DNA of 22,899 nt from Candidatus Zhuqueibacterota bacterium (GCA_016934435.1 JAFGSU010000224.1:1-22899), one strand, 5' to 3'. Positions 6,397 to 15,432 are shown, counted from the stretch's first letter. The notes: generated from the sequence alone by a model not told the origin. Numbers and translations are program-made.

Positions 6397-7889
6397 ATCA
6401 GGAAGGCGGAAAAGCGAAAATCCTGGTTGTGGATGATGAAGAGATCATTCGAATCGGTTGCTCGCGCATTCTCGAAGATCAGAACATGTGGGTGGAGGAA
6501 GCTGCCAATGGACGCATCGGCTGGGAAAAGATTCAAGCCAGTCCTGATTACGACCTGGTGCTCCTGGACCTGATGATGCCGGAGATGGGCGGATTGGAGG
6601 TGCTGGACGAGATTCAAAGAATCGACAGCAAGATCGTCACGATCATGATCACCGGTTTTGCCACCATTGAAACGGCGGTTGATGCCATGCGTAAGGGCGC
6701 CTATGATTATCTGCCAAAGCCTTTTTCGCCGGATGAGTTACGCGCCAAAATCAACCGCGGGCTGGAAAAAAGACGCCTTACAATGGAAGCCGAACAGCTG
6801 CGTGAAGAGCGGGATCGAAATCTGCTGCAATTATCCAAAGAAAAATCGCGCACCCTGACGCTGATCAATTGCATGTCCGAGGGCATCATCGCGACCAATC
6901 GAGCCGGGCAAATCGTTCTGATTAATCCCGCGGCCTGTAACATGATGCGTCTGAGTTGTGAACGGGCGCTAGGGGCAACGGTGAAGGGCCTGCTCGAAAA
7001 TCCGGACCTGGAGCAACATATCGCCGAGATGCTGGAAACAGTTCAGCGCACCGCCATCATGACGCGCAAAGAGTTCACGACCAGCGACAAAAGAGTATTA
7101 CAATCCAATACTTCGCCCATCGTCGACGATCAGGGCGAGACTCTCGGTACTATCACCGCTCTGCTGGATATTACCGAAGATAAAAAAATTGAGCAGATGA
7201 AATCGGATTTTATCCGTTTGGTATCGCACGAATTAAAGGCGCCCATCGGTGCCATCGAAGGATATCTGAATCTGATTATCGAAGGACTGACCGCAGGCGA
7301 TAGCAAAAAAGAGCGGGAGATTATCATCCGTTCGCGCGACAAAGCTGAAAACCTGCTGTTGCTGATCAACGATTTGCTGGACATGTCGCGCGCCGAGCGT
7401 AAAATCTCCAAAACCATGACGCCGACCGATATCTCGGCCGTGTTGAAAGAGACGGTAGAATTCTACCGCAACGAAGCCAAATCCAAATCGCTTTCTTTCG
7501 GACTCGAGCTGCCGGAACCATTACCTCCGGTGCTGGCGAACCAGGATGACCTGGGTCGCCTGTTTTCCAATCTGATCAGCAATGCCATCAAATATACTCC
7601 GGAAAAAGGTTCCGTGCAGGTATCCGTACGTCAGGCGGAAGGACAGCTAATGGTGGAGATCACGGATACCGGCATTGGTCTGTCCGAGGAAGATTTGCAG
7701 AAAATATTCGGAGAATTTTTTCGCGCCAAAAATGCCGTGCAACGGAAAATCAGCGGCACCGGATTGGGACTGTCAATTTGTAAACGAATTATTGAAGACC
7801 ATAATGGCTATATCCAGGTGGAGAGTAAACTGGACGTTGGTTCCAGGTTCAGAGTTATTCTCCCTGTTCATAAACTGAATGTCAATTAA
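6393..7889 (+). CDS. Hybrid receiver-PAS-histidine kinase
   Basis: This 498-aa cytoplasmic protein has, in order, an N-terminal receiver (Asp14, Asp15, acceptor Asp59 in LLDLMMPEMGG, Lys in LPKPF), a short helical linker with ERDRNLLQLSKEKS, a PAS domain (about 160-265, MSEGIIATNRAGQIVLINPA), HisKA with SHELKAPIGA (His279) and a HATPase with NLISNAIKYTPEKG, DTGIGL and GTGLGL. An N-terminal receiver on a kinase suits reception of phosphate from an upstream kinase followed by onward signalling. The start ATG overlaps the stop of the preceding receiver by 4 nt. No membrane segment is seen. The PAS ligand cannot be told from the sequence. Confidence 0.9.
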   Translation: MNQEGGKAKILVVDDEEIIRIGCSRILEDQNMWVEEAANGRIGWEKIQASPDYDLVLLDLMMPEMGGLEVLDEIQRIDSKIVTIMITGFATIETAVDAMRKGAYDYLPKPFSPDELRAKINRGLEKRRLTMEAEQLREERDRNLLQLSKEKSRTLTLINCMSEGIIATNRAGQIVLINPAACNMMRLSCERALGATVKGLLENPDLEQHIAEMLETVQRTAIMTRKEFTTSDKRVLQSNTSPIVDDQGETLGTITALLDITEDKKIEQMKSDFIRLVSHELKAPIGAIEGYLNLIIEGLTAGDSKKEREIIIRSRDKAENLLLLINDLLDMSRAERKISKTMTPTDISAVLKETVEFYRNEAKSKSLSFGLELPEPLPPVLANQDDLGRLFSNLISNAIKYTPEKGSVQVSVRQAEGQLMVEITDTGIGLSEEDLQKIFGEFFRAKNAVQRKISGTGLGLSICKRIIEDHNGYIQVESKLDVGSRFRVILPVHKLNVN

Positions 7890-7926
7890 ACGCAGAACAG
7901 CCCGCTTTAGTTGAAAGGTCTGCAAC

Positions 7927-8265
7927 ATGGTATTACACGAGATTGTTGAAAAAATCGGTTTTAAAATTCTCGCCGGCCAGGAATCATTGCAAGCGCCTGT
8001 GACGCATGCTTATATTTCCGATATCCTCAGCGACGTCATGGCCCGATCGCAAAAAGGCACGCTGTGGATTACCAACCAGACCCATATGAACGTCATCGCC
8101 ATTGTTTTTTTCAAGAGTCTATCCGGGGTTGTTTTTCCTGAAGGATTGATTCCAGATGATGACGTACTGGCCAAAGCCCGGGAGAAACATATTGCGGTGC
8201 TCTCCAGCGAGCTATCCGCATTTGATATTGCCGGTCGGTTATACGCCATGGGAATTCGGGGGTAA
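7927..8265 (+). CDS. DRTGG-domain protein
   Basis: This 112-aa protein resembles stand-alone DRTGG-domain proteins, a fold also found in phosphotransacetylase and in the N-terminal region of HPr kinase. Stretches such as GTLWITNQTHMNVIAIVFFK and GVVFPEGLIPDDDVLAKARE, ending AGRLYAMGIRG, match the family pattern of a regulatory or ligand-binding alpha/beta domain. Small DRTGG proteins are known neighbours of [FeFe]-hydrogenase and sensory-hydrogenase genes in anaerobes, which supports a shared pathway. Biochemical function is unknown. The gene follows the hybrid kinase by 37 nt with a modest RBS (aaaggt) and is probably co-transcribed. Confidence 0.75.
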   Translation: MVLHEIVEKIGFKILAGQESLQAPVTHAYISDILSDVMARSQKGTLWITNQTHMNVIAIVFFKSLSGVVFPEGLIPDDDVLAKAREKHIAVLSSELSAFDIAGRLYAMGIRG

Positions 8266-8327
8266 CAATAAGTAGATGATGAAGTAACGATCATTATTTC
8301 GTTCACATATTAATTTTGGAGGAAGTT

Positions 8328-8804
8328 ATGGCGAATCTGTTTCTTGCGAGTGAAATTATGGAAATGAGTATCATCGAGGAGCGCAATGGTGCGGCCTTTT
8401 ATGCGGCTCTTGCCGACGCAACATCCAACGAAAAATTACGTGAGGCCGCAGCTGCCATAGCGGCACAGGAAAAAATGCATGAACTTCGTTTTACAAAAAT
8501 GCACGAACAACTTGAACAATCAGAGCCTTCGGAATCCTATCCGGGTGAATATGATGCCTATATTCAGAGCCTGTTGCGTAATAAGATGTTTTCCGATGAG
8601 GAAGACGCGATCTCGAGCGCATCGAATATGAATGAAAAAGAAGCCATTGAATTCGCCCTGAGAACCGAACAGGCTGCGCTCAATCTTTATCATGAATTGC
8701 AAAAACATATCGATCAACGAGATTTGGACGCAATACAGGAAACAATAACGGAAGAGGAAAATCACGTAACACAACTTCAGGAATTACTGCACCAGATATC
8801 CTGA
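8328..8804 (+). CDS. Rubrerythrin-like ferritin-family diiron protein
   Basis: This 158-aa protein is predicted as a four-helix bundle with two diiron half-sites: IIEERNGAAFY (Glu17/18) and QEKMH (Glu48, His51) in the first pair of helices, TEQAALNLYHEL (Glu114) and EEENH (Glu143, His146) in the second. It lacks the C-terminal rubredoxin domain of full rubrerythrins. Such proteins usually reduce peroxide or handle iron in anaerobes, which would protect oxygen-sensitive Fe-S proteins encoded nearby. ATG 8328 is chosen because GGAGG lies 5 nt upstream. The 62-bp gap after the DRTGG gene leaves open whether it shares that transcript. Confidence 0.8.
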   Translation: MANLFLASEIMEMSIIEERNGAAFYAALADATSNEKLREAAAAIAAQEKMHELRFTKMHEQLEQSEPSESYPGEYDAYIQSLLRNKMFSDEEDAISSASNMNEKEAIEFALRTEQAALNLYHELQKHIDQRDLDAIQETITEEENHVTQLQELLHQIS

Positions 8805-9361
8805 TGCATGGATGAAATACACAGAAAAGCCCTGGTGAATAGGGCGGCATCCCATTGAAGCAATCCGATTAAACCATATTAATTCGCCGGCCGGAAAAGA
8901 CGGATCGGATTCTCATACGGATGATAGCTGTTCCCTTGCGGAAATAGCTCTACTTTAATTATCATTTATTATTGAAAAAGTGTTGCGTATAAATTGCTAT
9001 TTTCGTATTTTTAGAAAAGTAACCAATTATAACACCGATTCAATGCCTGCAGGTCGGACAGGTAACCCGGTGGTGAGCACAGTTTAATTTCGGTTCGCGG
9101 GATACCACCGAATTTAGGCACAAATCACGATTTAGTGCCCGCAGGTTAAAACGTAAACCTTGTGGCTGGCAGGTTATCCGCTCGGTTCGCTAATTAGCAT
9201 AGAATCTGGGCCGACGAAAGCGGGTAACGCAACTTAACTCGACTGACGAGTCCCATAAATGATTATTTTCAAAGGCTCGCATCGAATCAGAGTGTCCTGT
9301 TTCAGTTTTAACAATCCTGCCTTATTCAATGCAATGAAGTTTATTCCCTGTGGAGGAGACA
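8805..9361. other. Gene-free region with inverted and tandem repeats
   Basis: No coding region is supported in these 557 bp. The first part holds an 8-bp inverted repeat (8862-8869 with 8904-8911) around the palindrome CCGGCCGG at 8887-8894. An AT-rich stretch at 8950-9030 may contain a promoter, for example TTGCGT, 17 nt, TATTTT. The degenerate repeats at 9049-9211 follow. A short dyad (ACTCG/CGAGT) lies near 9237-9251, and the RBS GGAGGAG of the mannosidase gene is at 9352-9358. Confidence 0.6.
9049..9211. repeat. Two tandem copies of a degenerate intergenic repeat
   Basis: Unit 1 starts at 9049 and unit 2 at 9141, a 92-bp period; both begin GCAGGT. Shared landmarks in order are GCAGGT, an AACC-containing stretch, GTGG, GCA, CGGTTCGC and GAAT.T.GG. 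Unit 2 (9144-9210) matches the copy at 17888-17955: 35 of the first 46 positions are identical by hand count. No protein, tRNA or transposase relates to it. Confidence 0.6.
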
Positions 9362-12300
9362 ATGAAAAGAAACGTTTTTTCTTTGTTGATCCTTTTGTGC
9401 GTTGCTGCCGGGCATGCACAAAGTAAAGTGGAACAGGTTTGTTCCGCTTTGGAGGAACAGACGCTTTTCGTGCTGGACGACTGGAAACTCAGTCGGAATG
9501 TGGAGCCGGAGGCTGCTGCTTCTGATTTCGACGATGAAGCGTGGCGTACCATTAAACTCAGAGAGCGGTTCGCTGCCGATTCCGCCTGGATGAGAAAAAC
9601 CTTTACGGTACCGGAAAAAATCCTCGGCCAGAACATCAAAGGCCCCGTTATCTTGAAGATAACAGTGGATGACTGGGGTATATTATACTCGAATGGTGAA
9701 CGTATAGACCGATTCAACTGGGATGGATCGTTTACCTTGACTCAGAGTGTTCGACCGGGTGAGGTTTTCTCTCTGGCAGTCAAAGCCGTGAACACAGGTG
9801 GCCCCATGCGCTTGATGAACGCGCGCCTGGAGTTCCCACAGATGCGAGACGACCTGGAAGATGTGGAAAATTTTATCGAGAGCCTGCGCATCAGCGAAGC
9901 CCTGCTGAACGAGAATCCCTATCCAAAAACCGATAAAAAACGCTGGGATTTGCATATCGACCTGAGTCAAGCCAACAATTATCGTCGATCGGTCCTGCGG
10001 CAGAGGCTCGATGAAGCGGTGGAGGCAGTGGATATCAACGCTCTCAGATCGGGAAATATCCTGCAATTCCAGCTTTCCCTGGTCAACGCCCGCGGATTAT
10101 TGCGATCCATCGGTCAGTACGCCAAGGAATTTACACTGGCCCTGGCTGCCAATGCCCACATCGATTGTGCCTGGCTGTGGCGGTACCTGGAGACCATCAA
10201 CATAAGCAAAAATACCTTTACTTCCGTGCTGCAGATGATGGATGCTCGCCCCGATTTTACCTATTCCCAGAGTCAGGCACACCTGTACTGGTGGATGGAA
10301 ACTTTTTATCCGCATATTCTGGATAATATTCGCAACGCCATCACCCGCAAACGCTGGGAGGTGGTTGGCGGCATGTGGGTGGAGCCGGACTGCAATCTCA
10401 TTTCAGGCGAATCGTGGGCGCGGCAACTATTATACGGTAAACGATATTTCCAGCAGAGACTGGGCGTGGACGTGACCATTGGCTGGAATCCGGATTCCTT
10501 TGGTTATAACTGGAATATGCCGCAATTTTATCGAGACGCCGGCATCGATGCCTTTATCACCCAGAAACTCGAGTGGAATGATACCAACGTCTTTCCTTTT
10601 CGGTTGTTCTGGTGGCAGGGGCCGGATGGCAGGCGTATCCTGACTTATTTCCCGTTTAATTATAGCGATGATTTGCAGGATGGCGTTCGCCTGAATGCCT
10701 GGCTGCGTCAGTTTGAGGCCAATACGGGTATGAAGAAAATGCTGGTATTGTTCGGAGTCGGCGATCACGGCGGCGGCCCGACAATGGAAATGCTGGAACA
10801 GGTTGAACGGTTTAAAAAACTCGATGTTTTTCCCACTGTGAGTTACAGCAGCGCATCCGATTATCTAACCTGGATACGTACCAACGATCTAAAAAATTTG
10901 CCGGTTTGGAAAGATGAGCTCTACCTCGAATATCATCGCGGCACCGCTACAACCCAGGCTAATACTAAAAAAAATAACCGGGAATGCGAAATACTGCTGG
11001 CGGAAGCGGAACAGGTAGCCGCTTTCGCGAGTCTCTCCGGCAGAACCTTTTCGCAGGTCAACTTTTTTGAAAGCTGGCGTGGCGTCATGTTCAACCAGTT
11101 CCACGATATACTGCCCGGCTCCGGTATTCACGCGGTCTATAAAGATGCAGATGAACTCTATGAGAATAGCAGAAGCATTGCCCGTTATGAGCTGAACGCA
11201 TCGCTGGACCATTTAGCGAACGGAATTGATGTGCCCTACCCCGGTCAACCAATCATCATATACAATCCACTGCCCTGGGATAGGACGGATTTGGTTGAGC
11301 TGTATTTGCCGGAAGGCGATATGCAAATCTACAATGTTTACGATGATCAAAATCGTATCACCACCACCCAGACCGTCGCGCGCACCAGAGTGGCAAGGAA
11401 ATTACTTTTTATCGCCGAGCAAGTGCCGGCCATGGGATATGTGATTTACACATTACGTCCGTCGGATATTGGCGAGAGTCTACCGTTTATACGCGAAGGT
11501 GAGTCCAGTATCGAAAACAATTATTTTCGCATTGAAATGGATACTCGGGAGGGGTGGATCAAGCAAATCTGGGATAAACGCGCGGCACGCGATGTTCTGG
11601 TCGGCCCGGGAAACGAACTGCAATTATTCCGGGATATGCCCAGCGCTTGGGATGCATGGGAAATCGATATCAGCGATCGATATCCTGCCAATTTCCGTGG
11701 TCTTAAGGTTGTGGAGAAAGGACCGGTGCGACTGATCGTGCGGAGTGAACACGATTTTCTCAAACCGGGAGAAGAGAAAGCCTACCCAACGCCCAATAAT
11801 CCTAACAGCTATTTTACTCAGGACGTCATCCTGTATAACCATCTGGATCGTATCGAATTTGTCACTCACGCCGACTGGTGGGAAGATCACGTGGCTATGA
11901 AGGTCGGATTTACCGTCAATGCTCGCGACACATCGGCAACGTATGAAATTCCCTTCGGTAGTATTCGTCGGACCACCCAACGACGAACCGATTGGCAACT
12001 GGCGCGCCATGAGGTGAATATGCACAAATGGTGCGATCTTACGCATCGAGACGGCAGATACGGCATCAGCCTCCTCAATCGCGCCAAATATGGCGGTGAT
12101 ATTACGGATAACGTCATGCGCCTGACTCTGTTACGATCACCTACCTGGCCGGATCCGCTGGCGGACCGCGGCAAACATGATATTGAGTATGCCCTCTATC
12201 CGCATACGGGTGACTGGAAATCAAGCGGTACCATGCATAAGGCGTACGAGTACAATTATCCACTGATTGCGCGTTTGGTGAATCGGTCGTCGGGTACAAA

Positions 12301-12607
12301 ACCCATGCGCCACTCCTTTGCGACCACAGATGCAAAAAATGTCATTTTGCATACCATTAAAGTCGCTGAACCGGATTTCATAGCAAGAGCATCTGACGAC
12401 AGAAGCAGACCTGCATGGATATTGCGCCTGTTCGAGTTTGAAGGTAAAAGTACCAAAATCATCGTCACTATGCCGCAAACCATTCGCAAGGCTATGATTT
12501 CCGATATCATGGAACAAGAGGGTGAAAGTGTGTCAGCCTTTAGTAATAAAGTAAAAATGGATCTTGAACCCTATCAAATCGTCACCCTCAAAATATTTTA
12601 TCAATAA
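9362..12607 (+). CDS. Secreted glycoside hydrolase family 38 alpha-mannosidase
   Basis: This 1081-aa protein has a signal peptide (MKRNVFSLLILLCVAAGHA, likely cut after Ala19), so it should act in the periplasm or outside the cell, releasing alpha-mannose from glycans. An N-terminal beta-rich region (about 40-150) precedes the GH38 catalytic domain. AHIDCAW supplies the zinc ligands His266 and Asp268, GWNPDSFGYNW the nucleophile Asp378, and GVGDHGGGPT the zinc ligand His469; the spacing fits known GH38 enzymes. The C-terminal half fits the GH38 beta domains. ATG 9362 follows GGAGGAG at good spacing. The next gene, a secreted peptidase, begins 12 nt downstream, suggesting joint glycoprotein degradation. 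Exact linkage specificity is not predictable. Confidence 0.9.
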   Translation: MKRNVFSLLILLCVAAGHAQSKVEQVCSALEEQTLFVLDDWKLSRNVEPEAAASDFDDEAWRTIKLRERFAADSAWMRKTFTVPEKILGQNIKGPVILKITVDDWGILYSNGERIDRFNWDGSFTLTQSVRPGEVFSLAVKAVNTGGPMRLMNARLEFPQMRDDLEDVENFIESLRISEALLNENPYPKTDKKRWDLHIDLSQANNYRRSVLRQRLDEAVEAVDINALRSGNILQFQLSLVNARGLLRSIGQYAKEFTLALAANAHIDCAWLWRYLETINISKNTFTSVLQMMDARPDFTYSQSQAHLYWWMETFYPHILDNIRNAITRKRWEVVGGMWVEPDCNLISGESWARQLLYGKRYFQQRLGVDVTIGWNPDSFGYNWNMPQFYRDAGIDAFITQKLEWNDTNVFPFRLFWWQGPDGRRILTYFPFNYSDDLQDGVRLNAWLRQFEANTGMKKMLVLFGVGDHGGGPTMEMLEQVERFKKLDVFPTVSYSSASDYLTWIRTNDLKNLPVWKDELYLEYHRGTATTQANTKKNNRECEILLAEAEQVAAFASLSGRTFSQVNFFESWRGVMFNQFHDILPGSGIHAVYKDADELYENSRSIARYELNASLDHLANGIDVPYPGQPIIIYNPLPWDRTDLVELYLPEGDMQIYNVYDDQNRITTTQTVARTRVARKLLFIAEQVPAMGYVIYTLRPSDIGESLPFIREGESSIENNYFRIEMDTREGWIKQIWDKRAARDVLVGPGNELQLFRDMPSAWDAWEIDISDRYPANFRGLKVVEKGPVRLIVRSEHDFLKPGEEKAYPTPNNPNSYFTQDVILYNHLDRIEFVTHADWWEDHVAMKVGFTVNARDTSATYEIPFGSIRRTTQRRTDWQLARHEVNMHKWCDLTHRDGRYGISLLNRAKYGGDITDNVMRLTLLRSPTWPDPLADRGKHDIEYALYPHTGDWKSSGTMHKAYEYNYPLIARLVNRSSGTKPMRHSFATTDAKNVILHTIKVAEPDFIARASDDRSRPAWILRLFEFEGKSTKIIVTMPQTIRKAMISDIMEQEGESVSAFSNKVKMDLEPYQIVTLKIFYQ

Positions 12608-12619
12608 CAGGAGAAACGC

Positions 12620-14761
12620 ATGCCTAGAAGCATGATTTTATGGCTTTTCATTTTTTTACAATGGGCCTCGGCCGAGGAGGGCATGTATCCCATGAGCGAG
12701 CTGCATCGCATCGATTTTGCCGCTGTGGGATTCCAGTTGAGTGAAAAAGATATTTTCAATCCGGACAGCATCAGCCTGACCGATGCCATCGTCAATATCA
12801 ACGGGTGTACGGGTTCGTTTGTTTCGCCGCAGGGACTGATGCTGACCAATCACCACTGCGCGTTCGGCGCCATACAGAGAGTCAGCAGCCCTGACCACGA
12901 TTATTTGCAGGACGGATTTGCTGCCCTCTCGATGACGGATGAAATTCCGGCAAAAGGCTATACCGTGCGTATCACCGAGTCCTATCGTGATGTCTCGGAC
13001 CCTATCCTGTCCGCCATGGCGGTTGAGAACGATTTTGCCCTGCGAACCAAGGCCAAGGAAAGAAAGATAAAAGAGTTGATCGCGGAGGTGGAAAAGGATA
13101 ATCCCGGTAAAAGGGCGGAAGTGGCCGAGATGTTCAACGGCAAAAGCTATATGTTGTTCATCTACAAATTTTTGCGCGATGTACGGCTGGTTTATGCGCC
13201 GCCGTTCGGCATCGGCAATTTTGGCGGTGAGGAGGATAACTGGGTCTGGCCGCGCCATACCGGCGATTTTGCTTTCATGCGCGCCTACGTAGCCCCGGAC
13301 GGTTCCTCGGCCGATTATGCGGCTGATAATGTGCCCTATGTACCGAGGAAATATTTGCGCGTGGCGCCGCAAGGCGTGGACGACCAAGAACTCATTTTTC
13401 TGCTGGGCTATCCCGGCCGAACCTTTCGGCACAGTACATCCCACTACCTCGAATATGAATCGACGGTGCGAATGCCGTTCATTGTTGACTGGTACGGATT
13501 TCAAATCAAATTGATGGAAGATCAAAGTCGTAAGGATCGCGATGTGGCGCTCAAATTGGCCAGCCCCATCAAAGGATTATCCAATACATATAAGAACTAC
13601 AGGGGTAAGCTGAAAGGCATCAAACGGATTGACCTGGTGACTAAAAAGCAGAACGAGGAAAAACAACTGCAGGCTTTTATTGATGCCGATCCCCAGCGCA
13701 AGGCCGTACATGGCAGCACGTTACAAGAGATCAGCCGGCTGTATCGGGAACGAACCGAAGCCGCTTCCTACGAGATGCTGATGGATCAGTTCCTTCGCAG
13801 TTCCAGGCCTTTGGGCATAGCGTACACGCTCTACCAGTCTTCCATCGAGTCACAAAAGCCCGATCTGGAACGAGAGAGCGCTTTTATGGAACGCAATGTA
13901 TCGCGAACCAAACAGCGTTTGCGCCTTGGTCTGGCAAATTTTTATCAACCAGCGGATCAATTGATATTTGCAGCATTTTTGAACAAGTGGCAGGAACTGC
14001 CGCCATCCCAACATCCTGCGGCCATCCGTAAACTGCTGGCGGATAAGAATCCGCAAAAAGCGATCGATAAATTTTTAAACGGGGCTTATACGAAAACGCG
14101 TGTTCTGGACAGCGACTGGGTCATGGCGTACTGGGGATGTCAACCCGATGAACTGGTCAAGCTGAAAGATCCGTTCATCGATATAGCGCGCACGCTGTAC
14201 CCGGATATGCAGGCGTTGCGTGAAATCCGGCGCCGGCGCAGCGGCGAGTTGGATAAACTCTACGCACAACTCATGGATGTTAAGCAGCTTTTTGAAGGCT
14301 CAGACTTTATTCCGGATGCCAATGGCACCCAGCGATTGACATTCGGTCGCATCCGAGGGTATTCTCCGGCGGATGCGGTAACCTATCATCCCATCACTAC
14401 GGTTGGCGGCATTGTCGAAAAAAATACCGGCCAGGATCCTTTTGACGCGCCGGCACAGCTGATCGATTTGCATCGGGAAAAAGATTTTGGTCGGTTCATG
14501 CATGAAAAATTGCACGATGTGCCGGTAGCCATCCTGTACGATGCCGATACGACTGGAGGTAATTCCGGCAGCGCCGTGATGAATGCTCGCGGCGAACTGG
14601 TCGGACTGAATTTTGATCGCGCGTTCGAAGCGACTATCAATGACTATGCCTGGAGCCAGGATTACAGTCGTTCCATCGGCGTGGACATCCGCTATATTCT
14701 CTGGGTGCTGCAAAAATATTCAGGCGCTGTAAACTTGTTGCAAGAGATGGGAGTAGAGTAA
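12620..14761 (+). CDS. S46-family dipeptidyl-peptidase, DPP11-like specificity
   Basis: This 713-aa secreted or periplasmic serine exopeptidase would remove dipeptides from peptide N-termini. It has a short signal peptide (MPRSMILWLFIFLQWASA). The trypsin-like triad is visible: His79 in LTNHHC, Asp216 in RHTGDFAFMR and Ser649 in GGNSGSAV. The residue 18 positions after the serine is Arg667 (GLNFDR). In the S46 family Arg here marks DPP11-type preference for Asp/Glu at P1, while Gly marks DPP7-type hydrophobic preference. The length matches S46 enzymes (about 700-720 aa). It starts 12 nt after the mannosidase gene with AGGAG upstream, so it is co-transcribed with it. Confidence 0.92.
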   Translation: MPRSMILWLFIFLQWASAEEGMYPMSELHRIDFAAVGFQLSEKDIFNPDSISLTDAIVNINGCTGSFVSPQGLMLTNHHCAFGAIQRVSSPDHDYLQDGFAALSMTDEIPAKGYTVRITESYRDVSDPILSAMAVENDFALRTKAKERKIKELIAEVEKDNPGKRAEVAEMFNGKSYMLFIYKFLRDVRLVYAPPFGIGNFGGEEDNWVWPRHTGDFAFMRAYVAPDGSSADYAADNVPYVPRKYLRVAPQGVDDQELIFLLGYPGRTFRHSTSHYLEYESTVRMPFIVDWYGFQIKLMEDQSRKDRDVALKLASPIKGLSNTYKNYRGKLKGIKRIDLVTKKQNEEKQLQAFIDADPQRKAVHGSTLQEISRLYRERTEAASYEMLMDQFLRSSRPLGIAYTLYQSSIESQKPDLERESAFMERNVSRTKQRLRLGLANFYQPADQLIFAAFLNKWQELPPSQHPAAIRKLLADKNPQKAIDKFLNGAYTKTRVLDSDWVMAYWGCQPDELVKLKDPFIDIARTLYPDMQALREIRRRRSGELDKLYAQLMDVKQLFEGSDFIPDANGTQRLTFGRIRGYSPADAVTYHPITTVGGIVEKNTGQDPFDAPAQLIDLHREKDFGRFMHEKLHDVPVAILYDADTTGGNSGSAVMNARGELVGLNFDRAFEATINDYAWSQDYSRSIGVDIRYILWVLQKYSGAVNLLQEMGVE

Positions 14762-14769
14762 AAATCTAT

Positions 14770-15357
14770 GTGAATAAAGAGATCCCCTTGCATCGCTGTG
14801 CATGGGCCTCACACGAGGCTTTAATGCAAACCTATCATGATCAGGAATGGGGCGTGCCCCTGCATGAGGATCAAAAGCTTTTTGAGTTTCTCCTCCTCGA
14901 TGCCGCCCAGGCTGGTTTGAGCTGGAGTATTGTTTTAAAAAAACGCGAGAACTTTCGTCGGGCGCTCGATCAATTTGATGCTGAAAAAATCGCCCGGTAT
15001 GATGCCGATAAAATAACCCTGTTGCTGCGGGATCCCGGCATTATACGCAATAAATTAAAGATTCAATCGTTTGTGAATAACGCCCGGGCTTATTTAAAGG
15101 TCAAGGAGGAATTTCCATCTTTTGACCGTTATATCTGGCAGTTCGTCGACGGCAAACCGATTCAGAATAGCTGGCGTACCATGAGAGAAATTCCAACCAG
15201 CACACCCGAATCGGACGCCATGAGCCGGGATTTGCGGCAAAGGGGATTCTCGTTCGCCGGCACGACCATCTGTTATGCCTTCATGCAGGCAGCCGGCTTG
15301 GTGAACGACCATGAAGTGGATTGTTTCCGCTATCCGGTGATCAAAAATCTCGGTTGA
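14770..15357 (+). CDS. tag: DNA-3-methyladenine glycosylase I
   Basis: This 195-aa cytoplasmic base-excision repair enzyme removes 3-methyladenine from alkylated DNA. The zinc ligands of Tag are all present with the E. coli spacing: Cys10 and His23 (in YHDQEWGVP) and His181 and Cys185 (in VNDHEVDCF). Other hallmarks are QAGLSW, VLKKREN, EIPTSTPESDAMS and GTTICYAFMQA. The position of E. coli Glu38, which contacts the base, is Asp44 here (LLLDAAQAGLSW), a conservative change. The start is GTG 14770, 8 nt after the peptidase stop and without a strong RBS, suggesting translational coupling. Confidence 0.93.
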   Translation: MNKEIPLHRCAWASHEALMQTYHDQEWGVPLHEDQKLFEFLLLDAAQAGLSWSIVLKKRENFRRALDQFDAEKIARYDADKITLLLRDPGIIRNKLKIQSFVNNARAYLKVKEEFPSFDRYIWQFVDGKPIQNSWRTMREIPTSTPESDAMSRDLRQRGFSFAGTTICYAFMQAAGLVNDHEVDCFRYPVIKNLG

Positions 15358-15362
15358 TTTTT
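15343..15362 (+). terminator. Possible weak terminator at the end of tag
   Basis: A 7-bp stem (AAAAATC with GATTTTT, 6-nt loop) overlaps the tag stop codon. The stem is AT-rich and the downstream T run is short, so termination is likely inefficient. Confidence 0.3.
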
Positions 15363-15432
15363 CCTCCCTATTATCATTTATCTCGCTATGGTTGATTTTG
15401 CTCCTCCTGCGCTGCGAAAAGCAAATATCGCT

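Noticed and set aside
8829..8845. GCCCT/AGGGC hairpin as a terminator for the rubrerythrin-like gene
   Set aside because: The stem is only 5 bp and no T run follows.
5470..9026. Shared 13-mer GAAAAGTAACCAA at 5470-5482 and 9014-9026 as a common regulatory site
   Set aside because: A window of this length should contain several 13-mer matches by chance, and the flanking bases do not extend the similarity.
9049..9211. CRISPR array
   Set aside because: The repeats are degenerate, about 75-90 bp long and only two in tandem, with no spacer structure and no cas genes nearby.
12656..13525. Long open frame on the - strand opposite the S46 peptidase
   Set aside because: The + strand peptidase is certain from its catalytic motifs; the antisense frame has no recognisable domain.
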